From NCBI GenBank assembly GCA_003952965.2, contig CM025849.1, positions 23,031,979-23,095,978 on the forward strand: DNA of 64,000 nucleotides, read 5' to 3'. Each line of letters begins with the position of its first letter. Position 1 is the first letter of the stretch. The DNA comes from Morella rubra (taxonomy: Eukaryota; Streptophyta; Magnoliopsida; Fagales; Myricaceae). The position numbers were made by a program, and so were the translations under genes. Positions 9,456-22,437 of the stretch are shown piece by piece. The notes below the pieces were generated by a model, which saw nothing but the letters and a program-made list of their open reading frames with translations, was not told the DNA's origin and did no database searches.

Positions 9456-12400
9456 CTAGCATCCCTAAATTCTTGACGTCTTTAAAAATTTAAAATCCCC
9501 AAAATCGTTGAGTGTTGTCTACATCATCGTTACGAATTTACTTGCTAATGGAGGCCGAAGAAGCACTGGCTGCTGTAGAACCTGTGAACAGGTATGATTT
9601 TGACCCATCTCCGATATATTTATCTTCCTTTTGTGCTTACCAGTAGATGAGATTAATGTATTATCTGGGACCCAGAAACTAAAGGACAAAAAACAAGTTA
9701 ATGTTGTGCCTAGAATAAGATGTCTCCTACCCTCATGATTATTTTATGTTTTGGTCAGATTTGTTATATTTTTCAATTATTCTTTGTTCCCATGTGCCTA
9801 GACTTGTATTCTGATCCATCTTGAGAATTCTTTAGTGATTCATTGAGTATGTGGTCATAAGTTGAGTTATTTTGTTCTCATGTGTTGTAATCAGACTCTG
9901 TTTAGGTATTCTGGTTACTTCTACATGTCTGCTAGTGGTATGTTTCTCCTGTGAAACATGACCCTAAAAAGTATATCTACTCTTCGAAAGTCCTTTAGAA
10001 CTCAGAAGTCATCTAGTAGTTTCAAGGTTTTCATGTAAATTAATTTTGAACTTTGGCAGTTGAGATACATTTTAGATTTATTCTAGGTAGTGAATTTTAT
10101 ATGAAGAAAGCTCAGAATAAGTATGAAAGGTGCTTAATGGCTCTAAATTTTTCAAAATAAGACTAGAGTATCTAGTAGTAAAGACATTCGCATGAGAGAT
10201 CCACCATGCTTAAAGCTCTTAAGTTTGACAATTACTATCTTTCAAATCCGTACTTTTCTGCCCAAATTTTAAGAGCTCAATTAAGGTTAGTTGTTATTTC
10301 CTGAAGTATTTTATCTAGGAGTGGGTTCAAAGACGCGCTCCTTTTATTGCAATTCACCTGTCTTGTAAGGATAATTGACCTGTTAATTATTTATATTTGT
10401 TGTAATTTTTATTGAGTATGTGGTCCCAAGTTCAGTAGATTATGTTTTGTTTTGTTTTGCAGAATTGTATAATGGTGAGGGTAGTGATCCACCATGGAGG
10501 GAAATTCATATGGGGGAAGCATAATGGGGAGAAACTACCTACCAAAGTTGTCGAACGCTTATGTAACCTTAGACTCGTTACGCTGTTCGACTGAACTCGT
10601 TGGCTCTGCGTACACCGAAAGTCGGTAACCTTCGTCACCGTCAGCATTTGGTACACTCTCGATAGCTTCAATAGTTCACTGAAAAGAGCCCCTTCTTTCT
10701 CTTTCACTCGACGAACTAACGACATAGGAACTTGTGATGTCAACTACTTGTCTACCATTGAACTTGTGATCCTATCAGTAGTTTTATCTGGGTTAAGGAA
10801 TACCGTCTGGAGCAAATTCTGGTCGCAACGGCTGAAAGTGCGGGGCATGGATGGCAACATGCATATGCAAAGAGGGGCATTATGTTTGTTGGCTCTGCTG
10901 TATTTGCTGAGTTGGGTCATCTTATCTATGGCCATCGTAGGAGTGTGTTTGTGGCACTACTTATTGCAATGTGATAACCAGACGAAGTGGAACCCACCAA
11001 TGAGTAATCTAACATACTATCGTTATCTCCTGGGTCTACTAACCAGATGTATTATGTTGATTTATTTCCTTTAAAATTTTATGAGGGAATCCAGTGTAGA
11101 TGTTGGGCACCCACGTGTTGTCAATTTCAAAAAAAATATCCGTAGATTTTTAGTGTATAATCATTGTGAATTGTAGATTTGACATAATTTGTGGATTTCC
11201 TCTGTGGTTTGTATGTACGAAACTTGATGATCCTCTAGATCTCAAGATATCTTTCAAGCCAATTCTTTGATTTTGGGAGCCAAGTTGAACCTTATGTAAC
11301 CCATCTCCGCTACTTTGTATTTAACTGTCGCAGGCGGATCTGAAGATTGGTTTCTTGACACTTGATTTGCTAAGGGGTTGCCTTTGTGATTGAGTTCATT
11401 TATCTAAGAGCAAATGTCAATGTGACGGTCTCTTTCATCTATACAATTGTAGGTTCTTCTCGTTGTCAAGACAAACATAGAAAATGATAATGCTAAGGAC
11501 CTATAAGTAACTCGTGCGCCACTACCACAAATTTAGAGAAAACAGAAGCATACATGTTTAGAGCAATGCATGACAAGAGTCTAGAGGTAAATGAGCAATG
11601 TTTGAATATCCACTCCCCACGGCCCAGTGGTTCACGTTGAGATAAAAGTTGAGAGAATGTCTTTAGTACCCAAAAAAAAAAAAAGAGAATCCATATGGGT
11701 TTTTGTTCCAGAGTAAGAGTGAACAAAATCGGTTAAAGGATAAGGTCAATATAAAAAAGTGTCAACGAAGTCAACAGAAAAAAAAAAAAAAGGCAATATA
11801 AAATTATGCAATTATATTTAAGCATGTCAGTTCCGATTGGGAGCTAACAAAAAAACTGAGAAACTATTATCTTCAAAGGCAAAAGAAATTGGTGCTGGTG
11901 GACGAAGGTCTGGCATCATTGATGTGAGAGGACATGGGGGGTTTAGGACCTCCCGCGTGGGGACGAAATTTCGAACAAGGCATGGTCAACATGACTACTA
12001 TTTGTTGTTCTTCTGCAAAAGGGTAATTAATATAGATGCGATAGGTTGGAAAACAATAAACCAGGGAAGCAACAAAGTGTTTATTTAAATCCTTCAAATT
12101 TTCATCCTAAAGCAATCTCTGTCTACACATGATTGGTACTCTACTGTAGTGGCGATGAATATTAACTGTGGACTTCCCTTGTGCACTGTGAACGAGCTAG
12201 GGGACAAGAAGCTGGGGAGTTGGAGGCTGGTGCCCTGGAAAACAACATAGAGGTACCAGTTTGTGTTTAGATACATTGTCTTCTACTGTTATAAGTAGAA
12301 TAGATAACAATGTTCATAAAATAACCAAGGTCTAGATTACTTATTTGTAGTTGTGTCTGAATTTTGCATATTTTTTTTATCCTTCTGATTCTGTTAATTT

Positions 12401-13159
12401 TTTTTTCCATTTTATTTGAAGGATTTTGATTGCATTGTGGATAAGAATCTCTCTACTGATTTTTTATTGGATCTATACATTTTTCCTTGAGTTAGAAATG
12501 TGATGGTTAGAACGATAATGGTTAATAGACGTGTCGTTGAGTTAGATCTAGAAATTTTTCTTTCCATCGCTTTGTTATTGTCATCATAGGTACTGCTGCA
12601 TTTGGTAACAGTGAAACATTCAATATTACCATTCATGTTTTGATTGCATTATGATCAATTAGTTGCTCGAAATACCAAGAAATAACAACCCTATCTAGAA
12701 ATATGTGACCTTATGGACCATGAGCTTCATATAAATGAAAAAAAAAAAAAAAAAGTTTGCATATAGATTTAGCTGTCTATTAAGATTTAACACATGGCCA
12801 CTATTCAATTGATAGTCATGATCCACTAATAAAGTGGCACGTAGGGGAAAGCATGTAAGGTCCACTGAGGATGACACAAATGCAGGAGGTCCACAGATAT
12901 TAGGCTAGGTGTAATATATTTTATGGGATCCCGTATCATGTGTTGCTGAATCGGGTCCATCTCAATTTTTCTTTTTCAGAAAATTAAATATTGTCCAATT
13001 ATGTTGTTACATGCATTTTCGGATTCACATTGTAGACCACTGAAGGCAAGCATGTGACGTACATACAGTTCATATTATTGTCCATTTGCATGCTTACTTG
13101 AAAATGGCAAACTACAGGAAGGATTAATATTTGGACAGTCGAGGAGGGGAATCGTCCAA
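9456..13159. other. Unassigned region, no recognised gene
   Basis: This is mostly AT-rich non-coding sequence. Two pieces look exon-like but were not identified. One is an ATG at 9548 opening 15 codons up to a GTATGA donor-like site at 9593. The other is the open stretch at 10762-10976 described separately. Poly-A runs occur at 11670-11690, 11779-11793 and 12739-12756. No terminal repeats or transposase were seen. Some of it may be the left part of the PIF/Harbinger element that follows. Confidence 0.5.
10762..10976 (+). other. Open coding-like stretch of unknown family
   Basis: One frame stays open for about 71 codons without needing an ATG. It has a balanced composition unlike the AT-rich surroundings, including the words ILVATAESAGHGWQHAYAKR and FAELGHLIYGHRR. 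It ends at TGA 10974-10976. I do not recognise the family. It could be a decayed exon of a host gene or a captured fragment. A real exon would need splice sites, and a preceding AG was not convincingly found. Confidence 0.3.
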
Positions 13160-13413
13160 CGACAAAGACGATGATAACTTCTTTATAGGAATGTTCCTGC
13201 TCACAATGTTCAAAACGTAGCCCCAGTGTACTCTGTTTTGCATGGGCGTGACTATATCATAGAGACATTGAACGACTCCCCAAAAACTTGTTACGAAGTC
13301 TTCCAAATGAAGCCCCACACTTTTCAAAGTTTATTCCATACATTGTGGTTAATGGAGTTTTTAAATGAAACATGGAGGGACTTGATGGAAGAAGCTGTAA
13401 GCATAATGGTGTA
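13160..13413 (+). pseudogene. PIF/Harbinger (HARBI1-like) transposase, N-terminal part
   Basis: The frame at 13226 reads SVLHGRDYIIETLNDSPKTC and then YEVFQMKPHTFQSLFHTL. This is the helical N-terminal part of plant HARBI1-like nucleases, whose usual form has G-H-P-R-R-C-Y-E-x-F-R-M. The part before it (from about 13160, DDNFFIGMF) is shifted in frame. The hAT element at 13414 interrupts the frame in EEAVSIMVY, and the matching continuation starts at 17550. These nucleases cut DNA for PIF/Harbinger transposition. This copy cannot be active. Confidence 0.75.
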
Positions 13414-16400
13414 CAGGGGCTGCCCGAACCCTCCCGAATACGGTTGGCCTATATGCGGGTGCAGTCCAAAATATTAGAGACCGAATGAAGTCGATCGGGC
13501 CTCGAGATAACAAGCCCAGCCCGTTGGTTTGGGGTGAGTCTGAACCGACCTCCCAAAATGAACTCGTATACATGGGTTTTCAATATGCTACCGTTTCAAA
13601 TAAGCAAAAAAACCTTAAGCTTTTCCTCTCCTTCGACTTCAGTCTTCGACCTTTGCACTTCGTAGAGACGCAAACTCCCTTCACGCACAATTCGCACTAC
13701 CTCTTTCGCCTCCTATCACAGCCTCCTTCACACTGAGCCGTGAATATGCCAGCAGCCTCCTTCGCACTTCTCCTCGGAGCCAACATCATAGTCGTACTTC
13801 ACCATCAGTCGACAGCTAGAAATCCTTCCCGATTTGGGGGGTTAATTTTTTAGGTTCTCTCTCTCTCACTCTCTCTCTTTTCTCGATTTCTATCCAAACT
13901 CCTAACTCCATACTTGTATTCTTAATCATTCGAAGCCCTAACTTTTTTTAAGTTATTTCTTATTTTAAAATTTGGTTGGTGGAGGGGTAATTATTTGTGT
14001 AGGTAATTTGTATCTAAAAATACTATTAAAATTTGTTATTCCATTCTCGATTAGATTCAATATTAGTCTAATTTGATAATGATTTAGTCGATGGTTTGCT
14101 GTTGGAGATTGGAGGTCAAGGCCTATTTGCTGGTGATGGGGTGATGATGTGATCTTTTGTGATATGTGTTTATGGTGATCTTTTTGTTTCAGTTGATCTG
14201 TATTTTAAATTTTAAGGTTGTGTGTTTTTAAATTCTAATTTTTAATTTCTAATGATTTGTTAAATTGTTAATATTTATGTTTGTTGTTTGTTTGATGTTA
14301 GTTCGATGATTAGTCTAAGACTCTAAGATGTTTTCTTTGAACTATATGCATCCTTAAACTTGAAGCATTCTGCTGCTTCCTTATATAAATATGTTTTAAA
14401 TTTCTTTTTCTGTTTTATATGAACAATCATGAAAATGCTCTATGTTCATATGCTTTGTTATATGATTATAGATTTGTTTATGTTTGGTTTGTTTACATTA
14501 GTCATTGTTTATTTATTATTCCATTCCGAGATCACTTATTGGTAGATACCTCTACATTGGCGTTCATGTCTAACCAAAGGTGTAACAAAGCCAGTTTTAT
14601 TCAATGAGAGATCTCTCAATTCTCTACTTTATCAGCTCTGATTATAAGGGCTTCTATATAGTAACTAATTACTATGTTTGAAGCTTGCTTGTTTGTTTGT
14701 TTGATTTAGATGGATACTGATGAATGTCTAGGAAATCAATACGTGACATCCATTATTATCAACGATGAGACTATGTCTCCATTTCGTGACATAGATGCAG
14801 ATCTCATCCCACCGAAACAAACTCCTACTTTCAAGAGTCAGAATGTGCCTATTAGTGAGGGACCTTCAACCTTCAGTAGCCCTTTTCGTAAACATAAGGA
14901 GAATAATGAGGGGTCAGTAGTTTGGGATCTTTTACAAAAGAAGATGGTTGTAATCCAAGTGAATCCCTTACTAAATGTAACTATTGTGGCAAGCAGCAGC
15001 ATTGCCACTTTAAACGGCGTGGGGCATCTACTATTATGAACTACATACATGTTCCAAGTACCCATTTAGGCATGGGCCAATGGACAAGTATCAATTGCAT
15101 TTGGCTGGAGAGAAACTCCTTGAAGGGGTTGGAGATCATGATGTCACCAATCTAAAAGTTCAAAAATATAGTGAAGGTTCAAAAATATAGTCTTGTAAAT
15201 GTACAGTTGGTGATTGCAGAATTGATTATATGTGATGAAATTTTGTTTAAGGTTGTGAAAGGTAAAGGTTTCATAGAAGTGTATAGGCCTTTGAACCACG
15301 GTTTCAAGTCCTTTCTTGTATCACCGTAGCAAGAGATTGTATGAAACATGAGAGACAAAGAGGAATTGAAGTAGGTATTCAAGTCTACTTGTCAACGTGT
15401 TTGTTTGACCACCGATACACGGACCTCCGTGCAAAATCTTAACTACATATGTCTCATGGTGCACTTCATTGATAGTGGTTGGAAACTTCATAAAGAGATC
15501 ATTAAATTTTATTTGATTCCTAATCACAAAGGTGACACAATTGGAAAACATGTTGAGTCTTATTTGATGGATTAGGGAATTGGTGGTATTTTTACTGTGA
15601 CAATTGATAATGCTACTTCAAATGATGTTGCAATTGATTTATTGAAGAAATATTTAAGAGGGCGTGTATTGGATGGTAGATATTTCCATCTGAGGTATTA
15701 TGCACATATATTGAATTTAATTATGAATGAGGGTTTTAAAGATTGTGATGATTCAATTGTGAGGGTTCGAAATGTAGTGCGATATATGAGGTCCTCTTAA
15801 GCAAGAATAGCAAAATTTAATAAGTGCGTTGAGAAATAGAAGATTAACTGCAAGAAGTTGGTTTGCATTGATGTTCCAACTAGATGGAACTCAACCTACT
15901 TTATATTAAAATCCACTGAAAAGTTTCAGAAAGCCTTTATGTGGATGGCGGAAGATGATGGCCAATATATTTGTCATTTTAGCGACAAGATGCATGTGAG
16001 ACATGACCCTAAAATATTGTGATGATTCAATTGTTAGGGTGTTTGTGCAAGTTTCTAAAAGTATTTTTTTATGTTACTCTGAAGGTTTTAGGTTCTTTGT
16101 ATATCACATCAAATACATGTTACAGTCAGATTTGTAGCATTCATTCAAACTTGATGAAAATAAGTCAATCTAATAATGTTCTTCTCAGTGTTATGGCGAC
16201 AAGCATGAAGTTAAAGTTTGATAAGTATTGGGGGAAGATTGAAAAAAGTTAATTTTTTGATCTTTGTTGCATCAGTTATTGATCCTAAATGTAAATTGGA
16301 TGTTTTGCATTGGTAGTTTAACAAAATATACAACAATTCTTAAGCATTTGCAATGACTGAGAACACCAAAAGTTTGTTGTATGTGTTATTTGTTAAATAT

Positions 16401-17549
16401 AATGGTCTATATGAGACTTCAAGTACAATTGCTTCACGCAATCAAACTCCCCTATGCAAATATTGCAACTTTTACATCTGACTTCAAGTATGATAATCTT
16501 AATGTGCAATTTTATGAGGAGTATGAGCAAAATGCAAATGAACGTGTTGTCGATAATAAGTCATAAGTAAATCAGTATTTGTCAGATGTGTGTGAATCTA
16601 GAACTCAAGATTTTGACATTTGACTTGGTGGAAGGATAAATGAATCCAAGTATCCTATTCTTGCGAAGGTTGGACAGGATGTGTTGGCCATTCCGGTTTC
16701 AACAGTTTCTCTAAGTCAGCCTTTAGCACTGGGGGTAGAGTGCTTGATCCATTTAGGAGTTCGTTGGCACCTAAAACAGTTGAGGCTCTTGTTTGTGCAC
16801 AAAATTGGTTGAGGTTTGATCCAATTCAAATTGATCTTCATGAGACATTGGATAATATTGAGACCTTTGAAGTTGAGCTAAGTAACTATTTGATTTTATT
16901 GCATTTGTTCATTGGTATACTTGATTGTGTATTTGTTTATAATTGATGTTAAATTTATTTCTAATTTTCTGATGTGTTTCAATTTTCAATTTTTATTTTT
17001 TATTTACATTCTTAAGTGTTAGATGAAAACTCAACTCCCACTAACGTTGATGAAGAAGAATGATAATGATGGAGCTTGGAGGCAAAACTCATCATGTTCT
17101 CAAGTTTTGTAATTTCATTTGTTTGATTGTTAATGTTTAATTTCATGTTCCAGATGTGTATGAAATCTCACTTTTTTTCACTTATTTTGGATTGGACTTA
17201 TTTTGTATTTATTTTCAGCTTATTTTGGGCTTAAATTAAATGAAAGAAGCCTCACAGATTCTTAATTTATATCAATGTGTTCGGATTGGGCTTGCTAAAA
17301 AAGTAAAAAAAAAAAATGCCAAGAAAAACATCCAGCCCGGCCTAACCCACGCAGTCCAATCAGGAAATCCTACACGGCCCAAAATGATCCACCTCGATTT
17401 GGACCGACTAAACTCGATCCAGTCGATGGACGTCAGGCTCAGGTGGTCTAAATTCATTTTTTCGGGCGATTTGGCCGAGCGGCCAGGCTGAAACCCTCGA
17501 CCATAGTGGTCATGTGGTACCGCCGGAAACGGATCCATGCACACCCCTA
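13414..17549 (+). mobile_element. hAT element inserted in the HARBI1-like pseudogene
   Basis: It contains a hAT transposase pseudogene. The left end CAGGGGCTGCCCGAACC and the reverse complement of the right end, TAGGGGTGTGCATGG, resemble hAT termini. GC-richer subterminal blocks (13420-13560 and 17330-17540) contain CCGAACC and GGCCGAGC words. Removing it joins the two parts of the flanking HARBI1-like gene. A clean 8-bp duplication could not be read (ATGGTGTA left, CATAGGCA right), so the exact ends may be off by a few bases or the site has decayed. Confidence 0.72.
14710..16946 (+). pseudogene. hAT transposase (BED finger, RICESLEEPER-like), broken
   Basis: Order of recognisable parts: an N-terminal leader; a BED-type finger around 14915-15035 with KCNYCGK, its second metal pair replaced; DDE/RNase-H-fold pieces including TIDNATSNDVAIDLLKKYL at 15600 and AHILNLIMNEGFKDCDDSIV at about 15700; a PTRWNSTYFIL segment at about 15870; and the C-terminal dimerisation domain ([20 protein letters not shown] at about 16650, then [18 protein letters not shown] at about 16737). 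Stops and frame changes separate almost every part. The family acts in the nucleus, cutting and pasting hAT DNA. This copy is dead but was once close to full length. Confidence 0.9.
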
Positions 17550-18245
17550 CATAGGCATGACGCTATTTATATTAGGGCACTCACCTATATTCAAGGTTGT
17601 TGCTGATAGATTTTAACTTTCGATACAGACTATTCATCACCACTTCAAGTTCACGGTTTAAGCCATGCAGTGAATTATATTTAAGCCATTTTAGATTAGG
17701 GATTTATATCCATATATATTATATTCTAACTATTGTTTTTCTCAAGTTATTATTATGTGATGGATTATGGGTATCCAGTGACTTGAGGTTTTATACAACC
17801 CTTTTAAAGACAGAGGTACCATTTAGAAGAATTTCAGGGCATGGAGTTGCCCACCGATTATAGAGAGCTATTTAATAGTAGACATTCCGCATTGCGAAAT
17901 GTGATTGAATAATTTTTTAGAATATTGAAGAAGCAATTCAAAGTGTTGAAGGTGATGCCACCCTACAAGCTAACCATACATCGACTTTGTGGTCAATGCT
18001 TATGTTATGAATAACTTTTACAGCTCTTTAGGTAATGTCTTAAGTGATAGCGAGGACGACTCCACGGGATTTGAGGAGAGAATCGAGGATGAAACAAGCT
18101 CTTAGGAGAGTTGCTATGACAAACTCAATGACGTTATTCCTGATCATTACGTGCAGCCTTCTGGAGACCCATCATCATTCCGAGCCATGCTTCCAGCTAA
18201 TGCACATGTAATGCTGGACCAATCAGCTACTGTAATTATGCAGTA
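17550..18245 (+). pseudogene. PIF/Harbinger (HARBI1-like) transposase, C-terminal part
   Basis: Frames after the hAT element give FKVVADRF and HHFKFTVKAM. After a deletion come LCDGLWVSSDLRFYTT and ELFNSRHSALRNVIE, then FFRILKKQFKVLKVMPPYKL. The last two are the conserved region around the third catalytic acidic residue (NxxHSxLRNxIERxF) of HARBI1-type nucleases. The central part that should carry the first two catalytic aspartates (the IGAIDGTH region) is missing between about 17690 and 17740. An acidic tail (SDSEDDSTGFEERIEDETSS) ends near 18245. Confidence 0.78.
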
Positions 18246-19177
18246 AGTGAACAAATGGTGACGATGATGTGGGCTGTTCGGCATTAAGCTCGTAGGATGC
18301 AATTCCTATGCCATGTACTTCATTGAGATTTTGATTGATCGTAAGAACACCACACTATAGTGTAGGTATTCTCACAACACCCTTAGGCTTCATTCAGACC
18401 TATTTTGTTTGAGTTACATATGTTTGCATCGTTCATCGTACCATATGGAAACTCCGTTGGATTTTGAATTTTTTTTTCAATTTTGAAACATATGTTGTCA
18501 TGGCCACTGAATATTGAAAACTGCCCAATTATCTACTTGTTATGTGTGGTGCTTTATGCTAGCCATAGGCACGTGTGTTAATTCTTAAATTGTAGTATTG
18601 AAAATGATCACCGTGAAAGTAGAGCGGCTAGGACAAATCCCCAGCGATGCACCTTCAATATAATGCATCGATGTCATCCTTTTTCATGTTGTAGTGAGTG
18701 ATAATTTAAGGTTGCCAATTTAGGATGTAAAGCATATGATTTGTGCGGCTAATGTGTTATCTCAAGATGCGGCTACATTAGGAGCTTTTGACGTAAAATT
18801 CAGCAAATGCATCTTCAAAAGAAAAAATGGTGGCAATCACTTATATGACCAAGAAATGTGAGTACATGAAGGCACCCTTTATAAATGAAAATTAAAAAAT
18901 AATCTTTGGGGAGCAGATTATACATTTGCTTGAAAATAGTGAGTGCACAGGAAACAGATTCCATCATTTGATTTTTGAGGCATTATGCCTTGGACCAAGA
19001 TTTGAATGGAGCTAAAAGAATCGGTTATTTTTGTTGTAGTATAGTTGGGCTTGTATGTTTATGAGAGAAGAGGAACACACGACATTGGATTGTAGACAGG
19101 TCATTTATTTTAGCAATTGGGTCTATGTGCACATGATGCACATTGTATAGTTTATTTGTCATAAGCAATGGGCTGCC
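18246..19177. other. Non-coding stretch, nothing recognised
   Basis: AT-rich sequence without a coding frame or terminal repeats that I can support. It may include the right end of the decayed PIF/Harbinger element. Confidence 0.5.
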
Positions 19178-19257
19178 TGACATTCGGGGTTCGGGGTTCT
19201 CAAAGGGCGATGAGCCGCTACTCGCACAATAAAAACCCACATGACAACCTTCTTTAA

Positions 19258-19514
19258 AATTTTAAACTGGCTCCTCCAGCAAAGTAGTTCCAAGTGAACT
19301 GATGTTCGACCCCCTGCTCGATGATCACGTCATACAAAATGAAAATAATTTTTTAAAAAAACAAACAAACACGCTCAAGCTTTGTTTAAACAGGTAAGTA
19401 TACCTCTTCAAGTAAAAAACAAGTTTACATCTTCAAGTAAATGCTAACTTCACTTACGCAAGCAAGTAGCTTTCCTAAGATCTTATCGTTAATAGTCTCA
19501 AACCTATTATTCCC
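19258..19514 (+). repeat. Direct repeat, copy 1 (partner 27640-27895)
   Basis: About 250 bp, starting near CAAAGTAGTTCCAAGTGAAC and ending near ATAGTCTCAAACCTA, recurs in the same orientation at 27640-27895 with moderate divergence. The two copies flank 8.1 kb of layered LTR material. Both probably derive from the interior of one minus-strand LTR family. Confidence 0.85.
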
Positions 19515-19679
19515 CTTACCTCCTAGTTCGGTTGGTGCTTGATGGCTCTTCGAAAAATGGATACCTAAAGCAAGCTTCAATGTTAGACAAGATGGATAAG
19601 AGGCAAAATTAAATAAAAAAGGGGAAGGGCTCGCGAGAGAGGTTTTCTCCCATGGCCGAAAGTTTCCTATGGCCTACCT

Positions 19680-19804
19680 CCCCCTCTCTTTCTTTTTTTC
19701 TTCTTTTCTTTCTTTCCTCTTCTCCTCCTTCTTCTTCTTCTTCTTCTCATGGCTTGGTCTTCCCCTTCACGTCACTCTCCCTTGCTCTCTCTCTCTCTCT
19801 CTCT
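19680..19804 (+). repeat. Pyrimidine-rich block with (CT)n microsatellite
   Basis: TTCTTCTTC and CTCTCTCTCT runs. It is the complement of the GA-rich block typical of this Gypsy LTR family (compare 3815-3915 and 23040-23105). ORFs that cross it are low-complexity artefacts. Confidence 0.8.
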
Positions 19805-20723
19805 CGACAATACCAAGGATACTAAAGCCTCATCCAATCGGTTTTGGGTTTAAAAATGCTAAGTGAACCATGGTTAACTCCACAAGTTACCTCTAACTTA
19901 ACACCCTAAATTCTAGCTAGGCAATCATGAAGTTGTACTTCACTAAAAGAAGCTAACAAGGAGAATGGTCATCTTGGGCGGCGAAGGGGTAGATTTTGCC
20001 ATGTGGTCACTTAACTCTTCTCTAGGAAATCATTAGGATTGCACCAAATCTCACATAACCCCACACACAAGTTTCCACCGAATGCCTTAAGCCTCCAACC
20101 TAGTATGCATGCACATGAGACAAAAGAAAGGACAAGAGCCAATGGGAACTCAAGGGGTAGTAGCCGAACCAAGGGGGAAGGAAAAGAAAGAAAATAATTA
20201 CCAAGCTTGTACATGCTAGTCTCATTCGGCTAAGTCACTAATAATGAATAAAAATAATAATCTAAGTTAGGAGAAGGGTACAAATTAAATTGACCAAGGT
20301 ATGTGATAATCTAATGATGGAAAAATTCAAAATCATGTATGTAGCATTACCTTATATTCGGATGTATGCTGAAAAAAAAAAGTTAAGCGAGGATAATTAA
20401 ATATTCAAATAATGAGAATATTAAGGCAAAATAATAATGAGAAGGCTACTAATGAAATTAAATTCTCTAGTACTTGATTAATGCAAGTAAAATGAAATAA
20501 TATCAAATGTAAAGCTCATAAAAGAAGTAAATATTCAATTTACTAAAAATCATAACAAAATGTAAATGCCTAGTTGGATAATAAGAGAACTAAAATATTT
20601 CAGCAAGTGTATCGAAAATCATATAGGCTTGACAAAGAAATAATTTAAATTAGAAAATTTTAAATATTATCATATACTAGTTTTAAATATGTCAAGCAGT
20701 TGAAAATAAGGAGGGGTGTCACA

Positions 20724-21510
20724 TTTCTTGTGGTATTTTATGAATTAAAAAATTAATAGATGTATTAAAAACAAAGAAATAAGAGGGAAAAAAACACATG
20801 CATGCAAAAATCTCTACATTTTTCTAAGTGCTGAACCCACTGTTTGATATTTCATGTGTAAATATTTTCTCCTTTGTGCATGAAACTCTCCAGACCTACA
20901 GATCAGACCCTAGAGATGTACCCTAAAAATTTCATAAGAAAAAGATGAGTAAAAATGACAAAAATGCCCTTCATAGCCATTAGGGGCAGATCTGGAACTT
21001 CCGAAAACTCCGAGGGTAAAAGGGTCCGAATCAAGAAACTGTGCATATGGCTGGATAGAGCACTAAAAATAGATGAAGTGATTAAGATTGGAGCCCAAAC
21101 CCATATTTCAAGGGGCCCAAATCACTCGACCCATTAAGATCCATCATTGGTCCAATAACCCTTAAGAACCTAAAATGCTTTCTTTAATGATATTGTAATG
21201 AATACTGACCCATTGTGGTTTTCTCGGGCCCATTGGGCCCAATTATAACTTGGGAAGATAATATAAATAAAAAATAATTTTATTAACTAATTATTTAACT
21301 TTTTAAGTCATTAAGATTCTATAAATTATAAAAGGGCTATAAATCCTAATAAAGGACTTGGCAAAAATACTAATAAGTTTAATGGAGCAATAAAGTAAGA
21401 GAAGAAAAAGGGAATACCAACTTTAAGAATTTCTAATAAACCTTTACAGGAAAAAGAATAAAGCAAATATTTGGAATTTATTAATTATTTGAAATATTAT
21501 GAATGCCTTG
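20724..21510 (+). mobile_element. Older plus-strand Gypsy LTR, left part
   Basis: 20880-21260 is a diverged copy, in the same orientation, of 24000-24450 inside the nested solo LTR. It shares the AAAATGCCC block, the GGCCCAAATCAC block and repeated GGCCCA words. The sequence is cut at 21510 by the solo LTR insertion and resumes at 27302. Its 5' end is lost where the minus-strand LTR begins at 20723. Confidence 0.6.
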
Positions 21511-22437
21511 TGTAATACCACTCCCGTTTATTTTTCCTGTAAGATAGTGAAGTGAGATTATTTTATAAAGATTTAAAATTATTAATCTTATAGATTATCC
21601 TTACGTGCTAATATTTTACGAAATATCATTATTACCTTTTATTTGAGACTTTGTTATCTATTAGCTTTTTAAATTTATAGTGAGTGAAAGTTCATTAATA
21701 AATATTCTATTTAATTATTAAGTTAATTTTGTTTGCATAACTCGCACGTTTTCTAGACATTGTAGCTTTAATCTCGATATTGCATTTTTATGTCCTAAGC
21801 TTGATGCTATATTTTATTTAATGTGGAAATTTCCTAAGACATACATGTCTTACCTTTTCTCGACTTAATTGTCATTTGTTGCCCTTTGTGTCAAAAATTT
21901 GCTAATAAGAAAATTTATATTCTTAATATTCTTAATTAATGTTTGTATTTATTTTTCAAGGTTAAATAAAATGCTTAAATAATACTTTGATATATTTTAT
22001 GAAATACCAATATCTTCATTTGAAAATTTTATGAATTTTTTTTTTTTTTTCTCTCATTGCTTTAATTTCTAATTAAGACTATAATGTCCTTTTACCAAAA
22101 ATAAAATTTCATTAATCATTTCGCTAAATTATTTTCTTCTTTAACTGATAGGAATGACAACCTACATATTTAATGTCTTAAATATTTTTTTAAGCTTTCT
22201 TAAAAATTGTACATGTGTTACACTTGTAAACCTCTCCCTAATGCCACCTAATTATTGCATGTATGACAAGTGGTGTAGCATGTGTGACAAGTAGCTTTTA
22301 TTACAGTCATATTAACCCTAGGACTAGACCTTAACCCTATTAAATTAACTCTAGTTAAGCTACACTATAAAAGGGGGAGGGGGGGTGGGAGTTAATCGGC
22401 CATCATTCAGCCAAAGAAAAAACAATAGGATGAAAGT

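Larger units (their letters stand above)
19178..20723 (-). mobile_element. Probable minus-strand Gypsy LTR fragment
   Basis: Read on the minus strand from 20723 it starts TGTGACACCCCTCC, a typical start for long Gypsy LTRs. About 0.9-1.05 kb in, it has a GA-rich block (CT-rich on the plus strand, 19680-19804), at the same relative position as in the nested LTR at 21511. The left limit is uncertain. TGACATTCGGGG at 19178 could be a terminus, but no matching 5-bp duplication was found, so the piece may be truncated. Confidence 0.5.
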
